Assembly: GCA_015057445.1 (NCBI GenBank)
Contig: SVEI01000007.1
Coordinates: 1-64,000, forward strand
DNA length: 64,000 bases
DNA from: Lachnospiraceae bacterium
GTDB taxonomy: Bacteria; Bacillota; Clostridia; Lachnospirales; Lachnospiraceae
Direction: 5' to 3'
Below the pieces are notes generated by a model that searched no databases, was not told the origin of the DNA, and saw nothing but the letters and a program-made list of their open reading frames with translations. This document shows positions 1-7,845 of the stretch, in pieces. Position 1 is the stretch's first letter; each line of letters starts with the position of its first letter. The translations under genes and the position numbers were made by a program.

Positions 1-166
1 CAGTAGATTCTGCTGGACTTTTTGTGTTATCAATGAGCCAAGTGGATTGGAGTAGGATTTGGCCTACTTGATTTGTAAATTTGATGATAAGGTTTTGAAT
101 AATCAAGTGATAATAGGTTAATAATCATTATGTATAAAGATTCCAATAAAAAAGGAGATAAAACAT
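1..166. other. Intergenic leader, possible end of an upstream gene
   Basis: No complete gene is visible. On the plus strand one frame is open from the window edge to a stop at 69-71 (22 codons ending DWSRIWPT); this could be the tail of a gene that starts outside the window, but it is too short to judge. The last part carries the ribosome site AAAGGAG (151-157) of the first gene. Confidence 0.3.
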
Positions 167-625
167 ATGGTATTAAAGGAAAAAGAAATCACAGTAATTC
201 AGGACCTTCAGACTCAGGAGAAGTCATGTATTGAGAAGTACAGTAAGTACGCACAGCAGGCAAAGGACCCTGAGCTTAAGAAATTATTTGAGACCTTATC
301 AAGTAAGGAGCAGGAGCATTACAATTCTCTTCAGCAGGTATTAGATGGTAATGTTCCTGATGTAGATTGCAATTCCACAGAGGGTGCAAATTACAACCCA
401 ACACCTACTTATGATGCTGCTACAGACTCAGAGGACAAGAAGTCGGATTGCTTCTTAGCAACAGATTGTATTGGTACAGAGAAGCTTGTTTCATCAGAGT
501 ATAATTCAGATGTATTTGTATTTGGCAATACAAAGATTAGAAAGCTTTTAGCTGATATTCAGATCGAAGAGCAGAATCACGCAGAGATGCTTTGGAAGTA
601 CAAAACTGCAAATGGAATGGCTTAG
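167..625 (+). CDS. CotF-like spore coat / ferritin-like protein
   Basis: A 152-residue soluble protein with two helical parts. Residues 5-60 form a ferritin-like helical pair (EKEITVIQDLQTQEKSC, then KEQEHY). Residues 90-152 resemble the Coat F domain: a tract around FLATDCIGTEKLVSSEYN and the ending EEQNHAEMLWKYK, equivalent to the EEQQH block of CotF. Bacillus CotF is a spore coat component; in Lachnospiraceae such proteins also occur in strains not known to sporulate, so a role in spores is inference. The start is set by AAAGGAG nine bases upstream. The gene stands alone and ends at a hairpin terminator. The middle (70-90) is a low-complexity Asn/Thr/Asp linker. Confidence 0.8.
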   Translation: MVLKEKEITVIQDLQTQEKSCIEKYSKYAQQAKDPELKKLFETLSSKEQEHYNSLQQVLDGNVPDVDCNSTEGANYNPTPTYDAATDSEDKKSDCFLATDCIGTEKLVSSEYNSDVFVFGNTKIRKLLADIQIEEQNHAEMLWKYKTANGMA

Positions 626-631
626 ATAGTT

Positions 632-672
632 TATCCGCCTTATCATGAAAGTGGTAGGGTGGATATTTTTTT
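632..672 (+). terminator. Rho-independent terminator after the CotF-like gene
   Basis: TATCCGCC pairs with GGTGGATA (one G-U) across an 18-base loop and is followed by seven T. It lies just after the stop of the coat-like gene. Confidence 0.75.
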
Positions 673-796
673 GAAAAAATATAATAAAATATTAAAATAA
701 CCCAACATTTTTAGAATTAGTCTTGTCTTTATATATGAGACGCAAAGATATTTACAAAAATCTTATGCAAAATTATAATTAAAGGAGACTAAAGAA

Positions 797-1774
797 ATGA
801 AGAAAAAAATTTTATTATCAGTCATATGTGTATCAATGCTTTGCTCACTTGCGGCTTGTGGTAATGAGGAAAAAAAGAAAAATGATGGCACCATAGGAAT
901 TACATCAGAGGTGAATACAGAACAAGCTGTAGATATACCAATTGACAACACACAGGTCACAGAAGAAAATGCTAATGAATCTGCGGAGGGACCAGGACGA
1001 AGATGGATTATGGAACAGGATTTTTCTATTCCTACAGTGGCATCACCTACGGATGCTATGGGAGCAGAAGTAAGAGATAGTGAAGAAAATATAGATATAT
1101 TGTTATATCCTTTGGCCTTGTCAGATTTTGAAGGCTATGCATATTATAGGGTTGACGGAAAAAATGAATATTCAACTCTAGAGGATGCTTTGGCGGATGA
1201 AGAATGTATGGAAATGGTAGAACCAGGAGAGCATCTAGCACTTATAGGTTTTGGTGTTACTACAGAACTAGGACAGTATGATCATATTCCTGTAATGGAT
1301 TGGATAGATGTAATGAATCCGACAACTTCACCAGTGTCTTATAAGGAATGTATAGAGAATAATTGGTTTTATATGGAGAATGGCTTTGGAGACAGTAATA
1401 TTTCCGGATACGATAAGAGTGCCGTAGTGGATTTGGGAGATGATGGTGATAATGAGGACGGCGAGGACATATTAGCTCACTATGTTAAGATGTTTGGTGC
1501 ACCTACATATTTCGATTGTCTTATAACTAAGGACGGGCAGACTCATGAGGAGCGAATCGATGAATTCGTTGAGAACTATAAAACTGATAATACTATTGAC
1601 ATGTACTGTGTAGGATGGGAATTTGACGAGTATGTATTGGTTGCGTATGTGACTGATGGATATTATGGATATTGGGCACTACAGGTTAATGGTTCTTTCT
1701 ATTATAGTAGAGAGCTTTGGGATGCTCTTAAAATGAATAATGATTTAGATTACTTTAAGTCCAAGATAAATTAA
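797..1774 (+). CDS. Lipoprotein of unknown function
   Basis: A 325-residue exported lipoprotein. The N-terminus is a type II signal peptide: MKKK, a hydrophobic stretch, then the lipobox LAAC with Cys21 as the lipidated residue. An acidic, Thr-rich linker follows (residues 25-65), then a globular domain of about 250 residues rich in Asp, Glu, Tyr and Trp. I do not recognise the family. Ribosome site AAAGGAGA lies 12 bases before the ATG. A small membrane protein and a membrane-anchored sigma factor follow within 300 bases on the same strand, so the three may be co-transcribed and act in one envelope-sensing unit; this is inference from spacing only. Confidence 0.7.
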   Translation: MKKKILLSVICVSMLCSLAACGNEEKKKNDGTIGITSEVNTEQAVDIPIDNTQVTEENANESAEGPGRRWIMEQDFSIPTVASPTDAMGAEVRDSEENIDILLYPLALSDFEGYAYYRVDGKNEYSTLEDALADEECMEMVEPGEHLALIGFGVTTELGQYDHIPVMDWIDVMNPTTSPVSYKECIENNWFYMENGFGDSNISGYDKSAVVDLGDDGDNEDGEDILAHYVKMFGAPTYFDCLITKDGQTHEERIDEFVENYKTDNTIDMYCVGWEFDEYVLVAYVTDGYYGYWALQVNGSFYYSRELWDALKMNNDLDYFKSKIN

Positions 1775-1808
1775 TTAAAATGCTATGGGGATAAGAAGGA
1801 AGAAAATT

Positions 1809-2006
1809 ATGGAACCATGGAATAGCATATCTGGTAAGCAAAAGCTTATTAGGACTTTAATTTTACTACCATTTATTGTAGTATTTATATGGTTTATGAT
1901 GAATTTCGTGGTACAGCCTAGAGCAACATGGTACAGTATTGTAGTAGTTGTTGTGTATATCTGGCAATTGGTAGGCTGTATAATTCAAATTGTAAATGAG
2001 AGATAA
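1809..2006 (+). CDS. Small membrane protein, unknown
   Basis: A 65-residue protein with two membrane segments (about 15-36 and 43-61) separated by a short basic turn (QPRATWYS), ending in INER-like polar residues. I chose the ATG that follows AAGGAAGA by about eight bases rather than the ATG 24 bases upstream, which has no ribosome site. It lies 34 bases after the lipoprotein and 28 bases before the sigma factor. No family recognised; a small partner of the neighbouring membrane sigma factor is possible but unproven. Confidence 0.55.
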   Translation: MEPWNSISGKQKLIRTLILLPFIVVFIWFMMNFVVQPRATWYSIVVVVVYIWQLVGCIIQIVNER

Positions 2007-2034
2007 CATTAGTAGATACATGTGAGGTGTTGCA

Positions 2035-3456
2035 ATGAAGGATAAACAAATAAAAAAACTGGTAGAAGCTATGGAAAAGGGCGATAACAAAGCCTTTGAA
2101 AAGCTTTATGATGAGACTAGCAAGACAGTATATTTCATATGCCTAAGCTTTCTGGGCAATGAGCAGGATGCTCAGGATATCATGCAAGAGGTTTACATAA
2201 CTGCATATAATAAGATATCTCAGCTTCAGGATAAGGACAAGTTTGTGCCATGGATTAATCAGATTGCAGTAAATAGATGTAAGAACCAATTGTTAAAGAA
2301 TACTCCTATGCCTATGGATCCGGAGGACTTTGTTCAGATGCCTGTAGAACCAGGAGAGATATTTCTTCCAGAGGATTACATAGTAGATAAGGAAAAGAGA
2401 AAAATCATAATGGATATTATGAGAAGCTGTCTGTCAGAGATTCAGTACAAGACAGTAATACTTTTCTACTTCAATGGATTATCCATCAATGAGATAGCTG
2501 ACATTATGGAGTGCCCACCAGGTACAGTGACATACAGACTTAGTGTGGCTAGAGCAAAGCTAAAACAGGGAATTCTCTATTATGAGGGAGCAAATGACTA
2601 TAGACTTCATTCCTTTACAGGAGTGCCATTCTTGGCAAGCATATTGGCAGCAGAGGCAGTGGGATTGCAGGTGCCAAATGTATTTCCAAGTATAATAAAT
2701 CTTCTTGCGAATGGTGCAGTAGCGGGAACAGGATATGCCATGAGTGGTGTGGCTGGAGGTATAGCTGGTGAGACATCAGGCGTGGCTGGTGCATCAGGAG
2801 CTACAACAGGTGGTATAGCAGGGGCCAGCGGAGCTACAGCTGGTGCAGTTGGAACAACTGTGGTAAAGGCTACAGCAGGTCTTGCACTAAAGGCAAAAAT
2901 TGCTATAGCTGTTGCGGCAACAGTTGTAGTTGGTGGAGGTGCTGCAGCTGTAGCAATAATCAGTAATCAGGACAAGAAGGAAGCTAAGGAGATTGTTCAG
3001 TATGATGCCATAGAACCTATGTCTGCAGATGAGCTTAAAGATTATTTCATAGAAGAGTATGGCTTTGTTTATTTGATGAATTATGATCAATGTAAGGATG
3101 AGCCTGCAATGGGTCACCAACTTATCCTAGAGAACGAAAATGGAGGAATCCGCTTAGATATTCAGTACTTGGTTGAGGGGAATAAAGTAACTAATATACA
3201 GTTTTATAATTATGAAAAAAAGGGAAAGGATAATCATGATGCTCATTTAGAAATGTGTAGTGTATTTTTAGATAACAGTGATGAAAAGGAGCAGCTTACT
3301 AAGCTTATAGATTCATATGTTACTGAAGAGCAACAGATTGGTAACGAGGTGTATTATATGCATCTTGATGATCGAGATTATTATGACCCAAATGTAGATG
3401 GAATTTCTGAAGCAGTTGATGAAAAATATATTATGATTATAAAGGTAGATTGGTAA
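2035..3456 (+). CDS. ECF sigma factor fused to a transmembrane C-terminal domain
   Basis: A 473-residue protein. Residues 1-85 match sigma-70 region 2 (YDETSKTVYFICLSFLGN, then EQDAQDIMQEVYITAY), and residues about 120-180 match region 4 with a helix-turn-helix (GLSINEIADIMECPPGTV, then RLSVARAKLKQ). These are group 4 (ECF) sigma features for directing RNA polymerase. Unlike a normal 170-200 residue ECF factor it continues: a Gly/Ala/Thr-rich linker (about 225-285), one strong membrane helix (about 288-311) and an outer domain of about 160 residues. The tail probably sits outside the membrane and may hold or sense the sigma part, replacing a separate anti-sigma factor. The gene closes the lipoprotein/small membrane protein group and ends at a strong terminator. 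Confidence 0.85.
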   Translation: MKDKQIKKLVEAMEKGDNKAFEKLYDETSKTVYFICLSFLGNEQDAQDIMQEVYITAYNKISQLQDKDKFVPWINQIAVNRCKNQLLKNTPMPMDPEDFVQMPVEPGEIFLPEDYIVDKEKRKIIMDIMRSCLSEIQYKTVILFYFNGLSINEIADIMECPPGTVTYRLSVARAKLKQGILYYEGANDYRLHSFTGVPFLASILAAEAVGLQVPNVFPSIINLLANGAVAGTGYAMSGVAGGIAGETSGVAGASGATTGGIAGASGATAGAVGTTVVKATAGLALKAKIAIAVAATVVVGGGAAAVAIISNQDKKEAKEIVQYDAIEPMSADELKDYFIEEYGFVYLMNYDQCKDEPAMGHQLILENENGGIRLDIQYLVEGNKVTNIQFYNYEKKGKDNHDAHLEMCSVFLDNSDEKEQLTKLIDSYVTEEQQIGNEVYYMHLDDRDYYDPNVDGISEAVDEKYIMIIKVDW

Positions 3457-3483
3457 AAAACACAAAATATCTTAGTTTGCAAC

Positions 3484-3535
3484 CGGCAGTTGACAATTTT
3501 CCAAGCGCACTTGGTAGTTGTCAACTGCCGTTTTT
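3484..3535 (+). terminator. Strong terminator after the ECF sigma gene
   Basis: A perfect 13-base stem (CGGCAGTTGACAA with TTGTCAACTGCCG) holds a second inner stem CCAAG/CTTGG, then TTTTTG. Confidence 0.9.
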
Positions 3536-3597
3536 GCTATGCTTTACCCAAGTTAGATAGAGCCGGCAACACTATTTGACAAAAATTGATTAAAATG

Positions 3598-3626
3598 TTG
3601 AACAAAAAATTCATAGGTAGTAAAAT
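3598..3626 (+). promoter_or_regulatory. Sigma-A type promoter for the membrane XRE regulator
   Basis: TTGAAC, 17 bases, TAAAAT; a further TTGACA lies about 20 bases upstream. Confidence 0.5.
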
Positions 3627-3647
3627 AGCATATGGAGGATGAAAATT

Positions 3648-4652
3648 ATGATTTTAGCAGACAAGATTATGAATTTAAGAAAACAGCAGGGCATGTCTCA
3701 GGAGGAGCTTGCACATCAGCTTGGCATAAGCAGACAGTCAGTGTCAAAATGGGAGTCAGGAGCATCTATTCCTGATTTGGATAAGATACTTAAGCTTAGT
3801 GATTTGTTTGGGGTTAGTACAGATTACTTATTAAAGGATGAGATAGAGGAGATTTCATATTCAGAATCAAGTGCTTCATTAGATGAAAACATTGATTCGG
3901 AAATTGTGAAAAGTGTAAGTATAGAAGAGGCTAACGCCTTTATGGATTTGTATGAAAGGGTGTCAAAGAAGATAGCTTTGGGAGTAACTCTTTGTGTGTT
4001 ATCACCTATTTTTATTATCCTAGCCGGAGGCCTTTGTTCCTTTGCTGGTATGGAGGATACTGCTTCAGAGGATTTCTTGTGTGGTATAGGTGTTGCAATA
4101 CTTCTTTCTATAATTGCAGTTGCAGTAAGCTTTTTTATAAGATATGGTATGCAACTTGATAAGTATGAGTATATGGAGAAGGAAAAGCTTTCACTTCAAT
4201 ACGGCGTTCAGGGGATTGTAGAGAAGAAGAAGGAAGAATATGAGGAAACCTTTAGAGATACTATGGTAAGAAGCACACTTATGTGTATATTCGGTATTAT
4301 ACCACTTATAGTAGGTGGAGCCCTTAACCTGGATGATTTTATACTTGTAATATTAGTGGATTTACTTCTTGTTCTTATAGCTATAGCATGCTATGGTTTT
4401 GTTAGAGCAGGTATGATTCATTCAAGTTATCAGATGTTACTTCAGCAGGGAGATTACGATGTTAAATCTAAGAGGGGAAACAAGAAGGCTGAAGCTTGGT
4501 CAGGAGCTTACTGGTGTTTAGTAACTGCAATTTTCCTTGGTGTGTCATTTGTTACAAAGGCATGGGATATGACTTGGATTATCTGGGCAGTGGCAGGAGT
4601 TTTATATGCAGGACTTTGCTGTGTGTTCAGCGCTGTAAGTAAGGAAAAATAA
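3648..4652 (+). CDS. XRE-family regulator with membrane C-terminal domain
   Basis: A 334-residue protein. Residues 1-60 are a helix-turn-helix of the Cro/CI (XRE) type ([20 protein letters not shown], then [11 protein letters not shown]). From about residue 105 the protein carries roughly six hydrophobic segments with a charged loop ([12 protein letters not shown]) between the second and third. Such regulators with membrane tails are common in Clostridia, and their signals are mostly unknown. The start chosen is nine bases after GGAGG; the in-frame ATG directly touching GGAGG is too close. A promoter precedes it and a terminator follows, so it looks monocistronic. Confidence 0.8.
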   Translation: MILADKIMNLRKQQGMSQEELAHQLGISRQSVSKWESGASIPDLDKILKLSDLFGVSTDYLLKDEIEEISYSESSASLDENIDSEIVKSVSIEEANAFMDLYERVSKKIALGVTLCVLSPIFIILAGGLCSFAGMEDTASEDFLCGIGVAILLSIIAVAVSFFIRYGMQLDKYEYMEKEKLSLQYGVQGIVEKKKEEYEETFRDTMVRSTLMCIFGIIPLIVGGALNLDDFILVILVDLLLVLIAIACYGFVRAGMIHSSYQMLLQQGDYDVKSKRGNKKAEAWSGAYWCLVTAIFLGVSFVTKAWDMTWIIWAVAGVLYAGLCCVFSAVSKEK

Positions 4653-4662
4653 TTATGTAAAC

Positions 4663-4698
4663 AAAAAAAGAGTAGTTATGATGGGCTACTCTTTTTTT
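4663..4698 (+). terminator. Terminator after the XRE membrane regulator
   Basis: AAAAAAAGAGTAG pairs with CTACTCTTTTTTT across a 10-base loop; usable on both strands. Confidence 0.85.
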
Positions 4699-4766
4699 AG
4701 TTAAGAATTGTTTGTTGATGATTTTGGGTATTATAATTTTGGGTATAATATGATAGAATAGTAATG

Positions 4767-4778
4767 CTATATAATCTA
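4767..4778 (+). promoter_or_regulatory. TATATAATCTA motif upstream of superoxide reductase
   Basis: The sequence CTATATAATCTA recurs as ATATAATCTA at 5181-5190 before the thioredoxin gene. It may be a -10 region or a shared regulatory motif. It does not match the known PerR box. Confidence 0.3.
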
Positions 4779-4798
4779 AGATTTGAAAGGGGAATAAT

Positions 4799-5173
4799 AT
4801 GGAACAGAAATTTTTAAAATGTAATGTATGTGGTAACTTAGTGGAGCAGATTAATGCAACTGCAGTTCCTATTATGTGCTGTGGTCAGCCTATGATGGAG
4901 CTTAAGGCTGGTACAACTGATGGAGCAGCAGAAAAACATGTGCCAGTATATGAGGTAAATGGCAACGTAGTTACTGTTAAGGTAGGTAGCGTGGAACATC
5001 CTATGACGCCAGAGCATTATATTCAGTGGATTGATATTCAGACAACAGGTGGTATTCAGAGAGTTAATCTTACTCCAAGTGATAAGCCAGAAGCCACATT
5101 TACAATTAATGATGGTGATTCAGTGGTGGCAGTATACGAATATTGTAATCTTCACGGCTTGTGGAAGGCATAA
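4799..5173 (+). CDS. dfx: Desulfoferrodoxin (superoxide reductase)
   Basis: A 124-residue two-domain iron protein that reduces superoxide to hydrogen peroxide in the cytoplasm of anaerobes. Residues 1-36 form the desulforedoxin-type iron site with Cys8, Cys11, Cys27 and Cys28. Residues 40-124 form the catalytic centre: the EKHVP motif (His47), EHPM (His67), His73, and the closing CNLHGLW (Cys116, His119). All expected ligands are present, so it should be active. Length matches the family. Ribosome site GAAAGGGG lies close to the ATG. A thioredoxin follows 57 bases downstream on the same strand, fitting a small oxidative-stress operon; a flavodiiron protein elsewhere in the window would add oxygen or NO removal. 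Confidence 0.95.
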   Translation: MEQKFLKCNVCGNLVEQINATAVPIMCCGQPMMELKAGTTDGAAEKHVPVYEVNGNVVTVKVGSVEHPMTPEHYIQWIDIQTTGGIQRVNLTPSDKPEATFTINDGDSVVAVYEYCNLHGLWKA

Positions 5174-5180
5174 TATTGTT

Positions 5181-5218
5181 ATATAATCTAGTTGTTACGG
5201 TTAAACTATAGATTATAT
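5181..5218 (+). promoter_or_regulatory. Inverted repeat before the thioredoxin ribosome site
   Basis: ATATAATCTA and TAGATTATAT are a perfect 10-base inverted repeat spaced by 18 bases. The right arm directly abuts the GGAGG of the thioredoxin gene, so the hairpin could modulate translation or serve as an operator. The left arm matches the motif before the superoxide reductase. Confidence 0.4.
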
Positions 5219-5230
5219 GGAGGTACAAAT

Positions 5231-5539
5231 ATGTCAGCTATAGCTATAAATAATGAAAATTACGAATCAGAAGTATTAAACAGTGATAAGCCTGTATTAA
5301 TTGACTTTTGGGCATCCTGGTGTGGACCATGCCAGATGTTGGGGCCAATAGTAGAAGCTATTGCAGAAGAAAATACTGATATCAAGGTTTGCAAAGTGAA
5401 TATTGATGAGAACCCTGACCTTGCCAGTCAGTTCAAGATAATGAGTATACCAACATTAGTTGTTATGAAGAATGGTGAGGTATATAACAAATCAGTAGGT
5501 GTTATATCAAAGTCAGAGATACTTGATTTAGTAAAATAA
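5231..5539 (+). CDS. trxA: Thioredoxin
   Basis: A 102-residue thioredoxin: a cytoplasmic disulfide reductase recycled by thioredoxin reductase. The active site WCGPC has Cys31 and Cys34, preceded by the usual VLIDFWAS strand and followed by the cis-Pro motif SIPTLVV. The start taken is the ATG seven bases after GGAGG, giving normal family length; an ORF reading further upstream would run through the hairpin and has no ribosome site. It is next to superoxide reductase, suggesting joint use under oxidative stress. Confidence 0.93.
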   Translation: MSAIAINNENYESEVLNSDKPVLIDFWASWCGPCQMLGPIVEAIAEENTDIKVCKVNIDENPDLASQFKIMSIPTLVVMKNGEVYNKSVGVISKSEILDLVK

Positions 5540-5597
5540 ATAAGTGCCAGGATAAAGAAATCTTAGATGAGAAATTTTTAATCCTGGCACTTATTTT
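5538..5597. terminator. Bidirectional terminator between convergent genes
   Basis: AAATAAGTGCCAGGAT pairs with ATCCTGGCACTTATTTT; A-rich and T-rich flanks let it work for the thioredoxin gene and for the lipoprotein on the opposite strand. Confidence 0.85.
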
Positions 5598-5614
5598 ATA
5601 TAGAATTATTTGTA

Positions 5615-6343
5615 CTAGTTTACTTCTGTAAATGAATCAAGGAAACTCTGCATTTCGCTTTCAAGCTCAGGGAAATAAGTTAATGTGATACAAACCATAT
5701 AACCATTTTCCTTTCTCATAAGCATCTTCTGCTGGTAACCCATATCTGTATTAGCGTTAATACACACATATTCGCAACCACCATAAGTTTCGTGAGTCAT
5801 GTCTTCAAATGTATATGATGGTGATGACATAGATTCAAGCTGTGTCATAGTTAATTCTGCATAGTCTTCAACTGGGCGAGTTGCGTACATAGCAAGCTTG
5901 TCTAAGCTTGTGAAAGTTATATTAGTGTTTGACTGCATATCTGAAAAATAGAAAACACAGTCGTATACTGTTCCAGCAGTAGCAGCCTCGAACTGTTCTA
6001 TAGTCATAGAACCACTTTCCTCAATTGTATCAGAAGTTAAACCTATAATCTCAGCGATTTCTTTATCGCTACATACATACCAATCCTCATTTATAGGGAA
6101 AGAAACCTTGAATACCTTGTTGGTAAATGTATTATTTTCCACAACACCTCTTTCGGCATCTACAGTCTGCTCTGAAATATCTTCTGCTTCAGTTGTCTCT
6201 TCAGAAGTAGTTGGTAATTCAACATCTTCTATGGCATCCTCTACGATATCCTTTTCTGTTGTAGCTTTTTCTTTAGAGTCACAGCCATAAAGAGCAAGTG
6301 ACAGTGCTGCAAGTGTTGATAATAATAGTATCGTCTTTTTCAT
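5615..6343 (-). CDS. Lipoprotein of unknown function
   Basis: A 242-residue exported lipoprotein. The signal peptide ends at a lipobox-like LYGC (Cys21), followed by an acidic/Thr-rich linker to about residue 65. The remaining 175 residues start with FKVSFPINEDWYV and end in LDSFTEVN, a layout that recalls small alpha/beta domains of the PsbP/DcrB type, but I cannot assign it firmly. It is transcribed alone, ends at the shared terminator, and has AAGGAG a few bases before its ATG. Function unknown. Confidence 0.65.
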   Translation of the reverse strand: MKKTILLLSTLAALSLALYGCDSKEKATTEKDIVEDAIEDVELPTTSEETTEAEDISEQTVDAERGVVENNTFTNKVFKVSFPINEDWYVCSDKEIAEIIGLTSDTIEESGSMTIEQFEAATAGTVYDCVFYFSDMQSNTNITFTSLDKLAMYATRPVEDYAELTMTQLESMSSPSYTFEDMTHETYGGCEYVCINANTDMGYQQKMLMRKENGYMVCITLTYFPELESEMQSFLDSFTEVN

Positions 6344-6481
6344 AATGTTCTCCTTATTTGTAATAATATTTAACTATAATTTGTGCGGAACTATTGGATA
6401 ATTGGCTTAACGCACAATGATAAAGATACAATAATTTTTGATTTTTGTAAATAGACAAATTATAAATGAAATAATTATTGT

Positions 6482-6510
6482 TTGACAAATAATTGTGTTT
6501 ATTGTACATT
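6482..6510 (+). promoter_or_regulatory. Promoter of the TPP-controlled operon
   Basis: TTGACA, 17 bases, TACATT; transcription would begin just before the riboswitch aptamer. Confidence 0.7.
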
Positions 6511-6524
6511 ATCTATGACAATTA

Positions 6525-6618
6525 AATGGGGTGCTGGTAAATCATCCGGCTGAGATACAGTGTAGTCGCTGTGGACCCTTAAACCTGATCCGGATAATGC
6601 CGGCGTAGGAAATGATTT
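6525..6618 (+). promoter_or_regulatory. TPP riboswitch (THI element)
   Basis: The thi-box core is directly readable: GGGGTGC, then CTGAGA, ACCC, ACCTGATCCGGATAATGCC and the closing GGCGTAGGAA. This aptamer binds thiamine pyrophosphate. It precedes a thiamine-binding protein and an ABC importer, matching its ligand. A terminator hairpin follows, so control is probably by transcription termination when TPP is abundant. Confidence 0.96.
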
Positions 6619-6646
6619 TATATTTAGGTATAAAGTGTATTTTTGT

Positions 6647-6672
6647 GCTCGGTCATGTGATCGAGCTTTTCT
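6647..6672 (+). terminator. Terminator of the TPP riboswitch expression platform
   Basis: GCTCGGTC and GATCGAGC pair (one G-U) around an ATGT loop, then TTTTCTT. It lies between the aptamer and the first gene, as expected for a regulated terminator. Confidence 0.8.
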
Positions 6673-6768
6673 TATATCCTTCTTAAGATATGCGCGCAAT
6701 GGATGTATAGAAAATTCTGCGTCAAGTTATCCTTTCAATTAATTTATTCAGAAAGGAGAGTGTGGGAT

Positions 6769-7089
6769 TTGTCACCCCATACAATATTGAAAATGAATGC
6801 AAGTGTAGCAATTCAAGTATTACCAAAATGCGAAAATGATGAGGAACTAATAAGAATAGTGGATGAAGTAATCGACTATATTAAAAGCACAGGTCTAAGC
6901 TACTATGTGGGACCTTGTGAAACATCTATTGAAGGCGATTACGATGAATTAATGGATATAATAAAGGAATGTCAACACATTGCTATAAGAGCCGGTGCGG
7001 CTGAGGTATCAGCCTATGTGAAGATAAGCTATAGACCAGAGGGAGAGGTACTTACAATTGAAAGAAAGGTTACAAAACATCACAAGTAA
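6769..7089 (+). CDS. Thiamine-binding protein, MTH1187/YkoF (DUF77) family
   Basis: About 106 residues. The core runs from MNASVAIQVLPK through VDEVIDYIKSTGLSYYVGP and TSIEGDYDELMDIIKECQ to SAYVKISYRP, matching the single-domain thiamine-binding MTH1187/YkoF fold. These proteins bind thiamine or its pyrimidine part. The start is uncertain: I use a TTG ten bases after AAAGGAG; an ATG 24 bases later begins at the conserved domain but lacks a clear ribosome site. It is the first gene behind the TPP riboswitch and overlaps the permease gene by 32 bases, so it is co-translated with the importer. Confidence 0.85.
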   Translation: MSPHTILKMNASVAIQVLPKCENDEELIRIVDEVIDYIKSTGLSYYVGPCETSIEGDYDELMDIIKECQHIAIRAGAAEVSAYVKISYRPEGEVLTIERKVTKHHK

Positions 7090-7822
7090 ATTATGGTCAT
7101 TTGCGGCAATTGTTTTCTTGATACTTATTTGGCAATTGGTGTGTAGCCTTGGATTGGTAGAAAGCTTTATGCTTCCGTCGCCTATAGCTGTTGTAGAAGC
7201 TTTTATTGAGGAATTTGACCAGCTTATGACACATCTTAAAGTGACACTAACAGAAGCAATAGTAGGACTGGGACTTGGTGTATTATTGGGATTTATCATA
7301 GCAGTAATTATGGATGCATGTCAGGTGATATATAAAGCTTTTTATCCTATAATTATCCTTACCCAAACAGTGCCTACCGTGGCAATTGCTCCACTTTTGG
7401 TACTTTGGTTTGGATATGAAATGCTTCCAAAGGTAATACTTGTTGTACTTACAACATTTTTTCCTATAGCTGTAGGGCTTATTAATGGATTTAAATCTGT
7501 AGACTCTGATGAAGTTAAGTTACTTCAAGCTATGGGAGCAACAAAAACTCAGATATTTATTCATATAAAATTGCCGGGAGCTTTGGGACAGTTTTTTGCT
7601 GGTCTTAAAATATCTGCATCCTATGCGGTAGTTGGAGCAGTAATATCAGAATGGCTAGGTGGCTTCGAAGGCCTAGGTGTATATATGACAAGAGTTAAGA
7701 AAGCATTTGCCTTTGACAAGATGTTTGCAGTAATATTTCTTATTTCAATTGTAAGTCTTTTACTTATGAAATTGGTGGAGATTTTACAGAAGAAGTCTAT
7801 GCCATGGATTGAAAAGGAGTAA
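7058..7822 (+). CDS. ABC transporter permease, thiamine/precursor uptake (ThiX-like)
   Basis: A 254-residue inner-membrane permease of the SsuC/TauC/ThiX type with about six membrane helices. The EAA loop, where the ATPase docks, is visible as LLQAMGATKTQIFIHIKLPG. Translation begins at a TTG following GGGAGAGG. Together with the neighbouring binding protein and ATPase it forms a full importer. The TPP riboswitch makes a thiamine precursor, such as the HMP or formylaminopyrimidine moiety, the likely cargo; the exact substrate cannot be read from sequence. Confidence 0.88.
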   Translation: MKERLQNITSKLWSFAAIVFLILIWQLVCSLGLVESFMLPSPIAVVEAFIEEFDQLMTHLKVTLTEAIVGLGLGVLLGFIIAVIMDACQVIYKAFYPIIILTQTVPTVAIAPLLVLWFGYEMLPKVILVVLTTFFPIAVGLINGFKSVDSDEVKLLQAMGATKTQIFIHIKLPGALGQFFAGLKISASYAVVGAVISEWLGGFEGLGVYMTRVKKAFAFDKMFAVIFLISIVSLLLMKLVEILQKKSMPWIEKE

Positions 7823-7845
7823 TTAAATAGTCGGAGGATATAAAA

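Noticed and set aside
5181-5218. Inverted repeat before thioredoxin as a PerR or Fur box
   Set aside because: Arm sequence and 18-base spacing do not fit the compact PerR/Fur consensus.
6499-6699. A 66-codon minus-strand open frame
   Set aside because: It lies over the TPP aptamer and its terminator; the structure on the plus strand explains the sequence and no ribosome site supports the frame.
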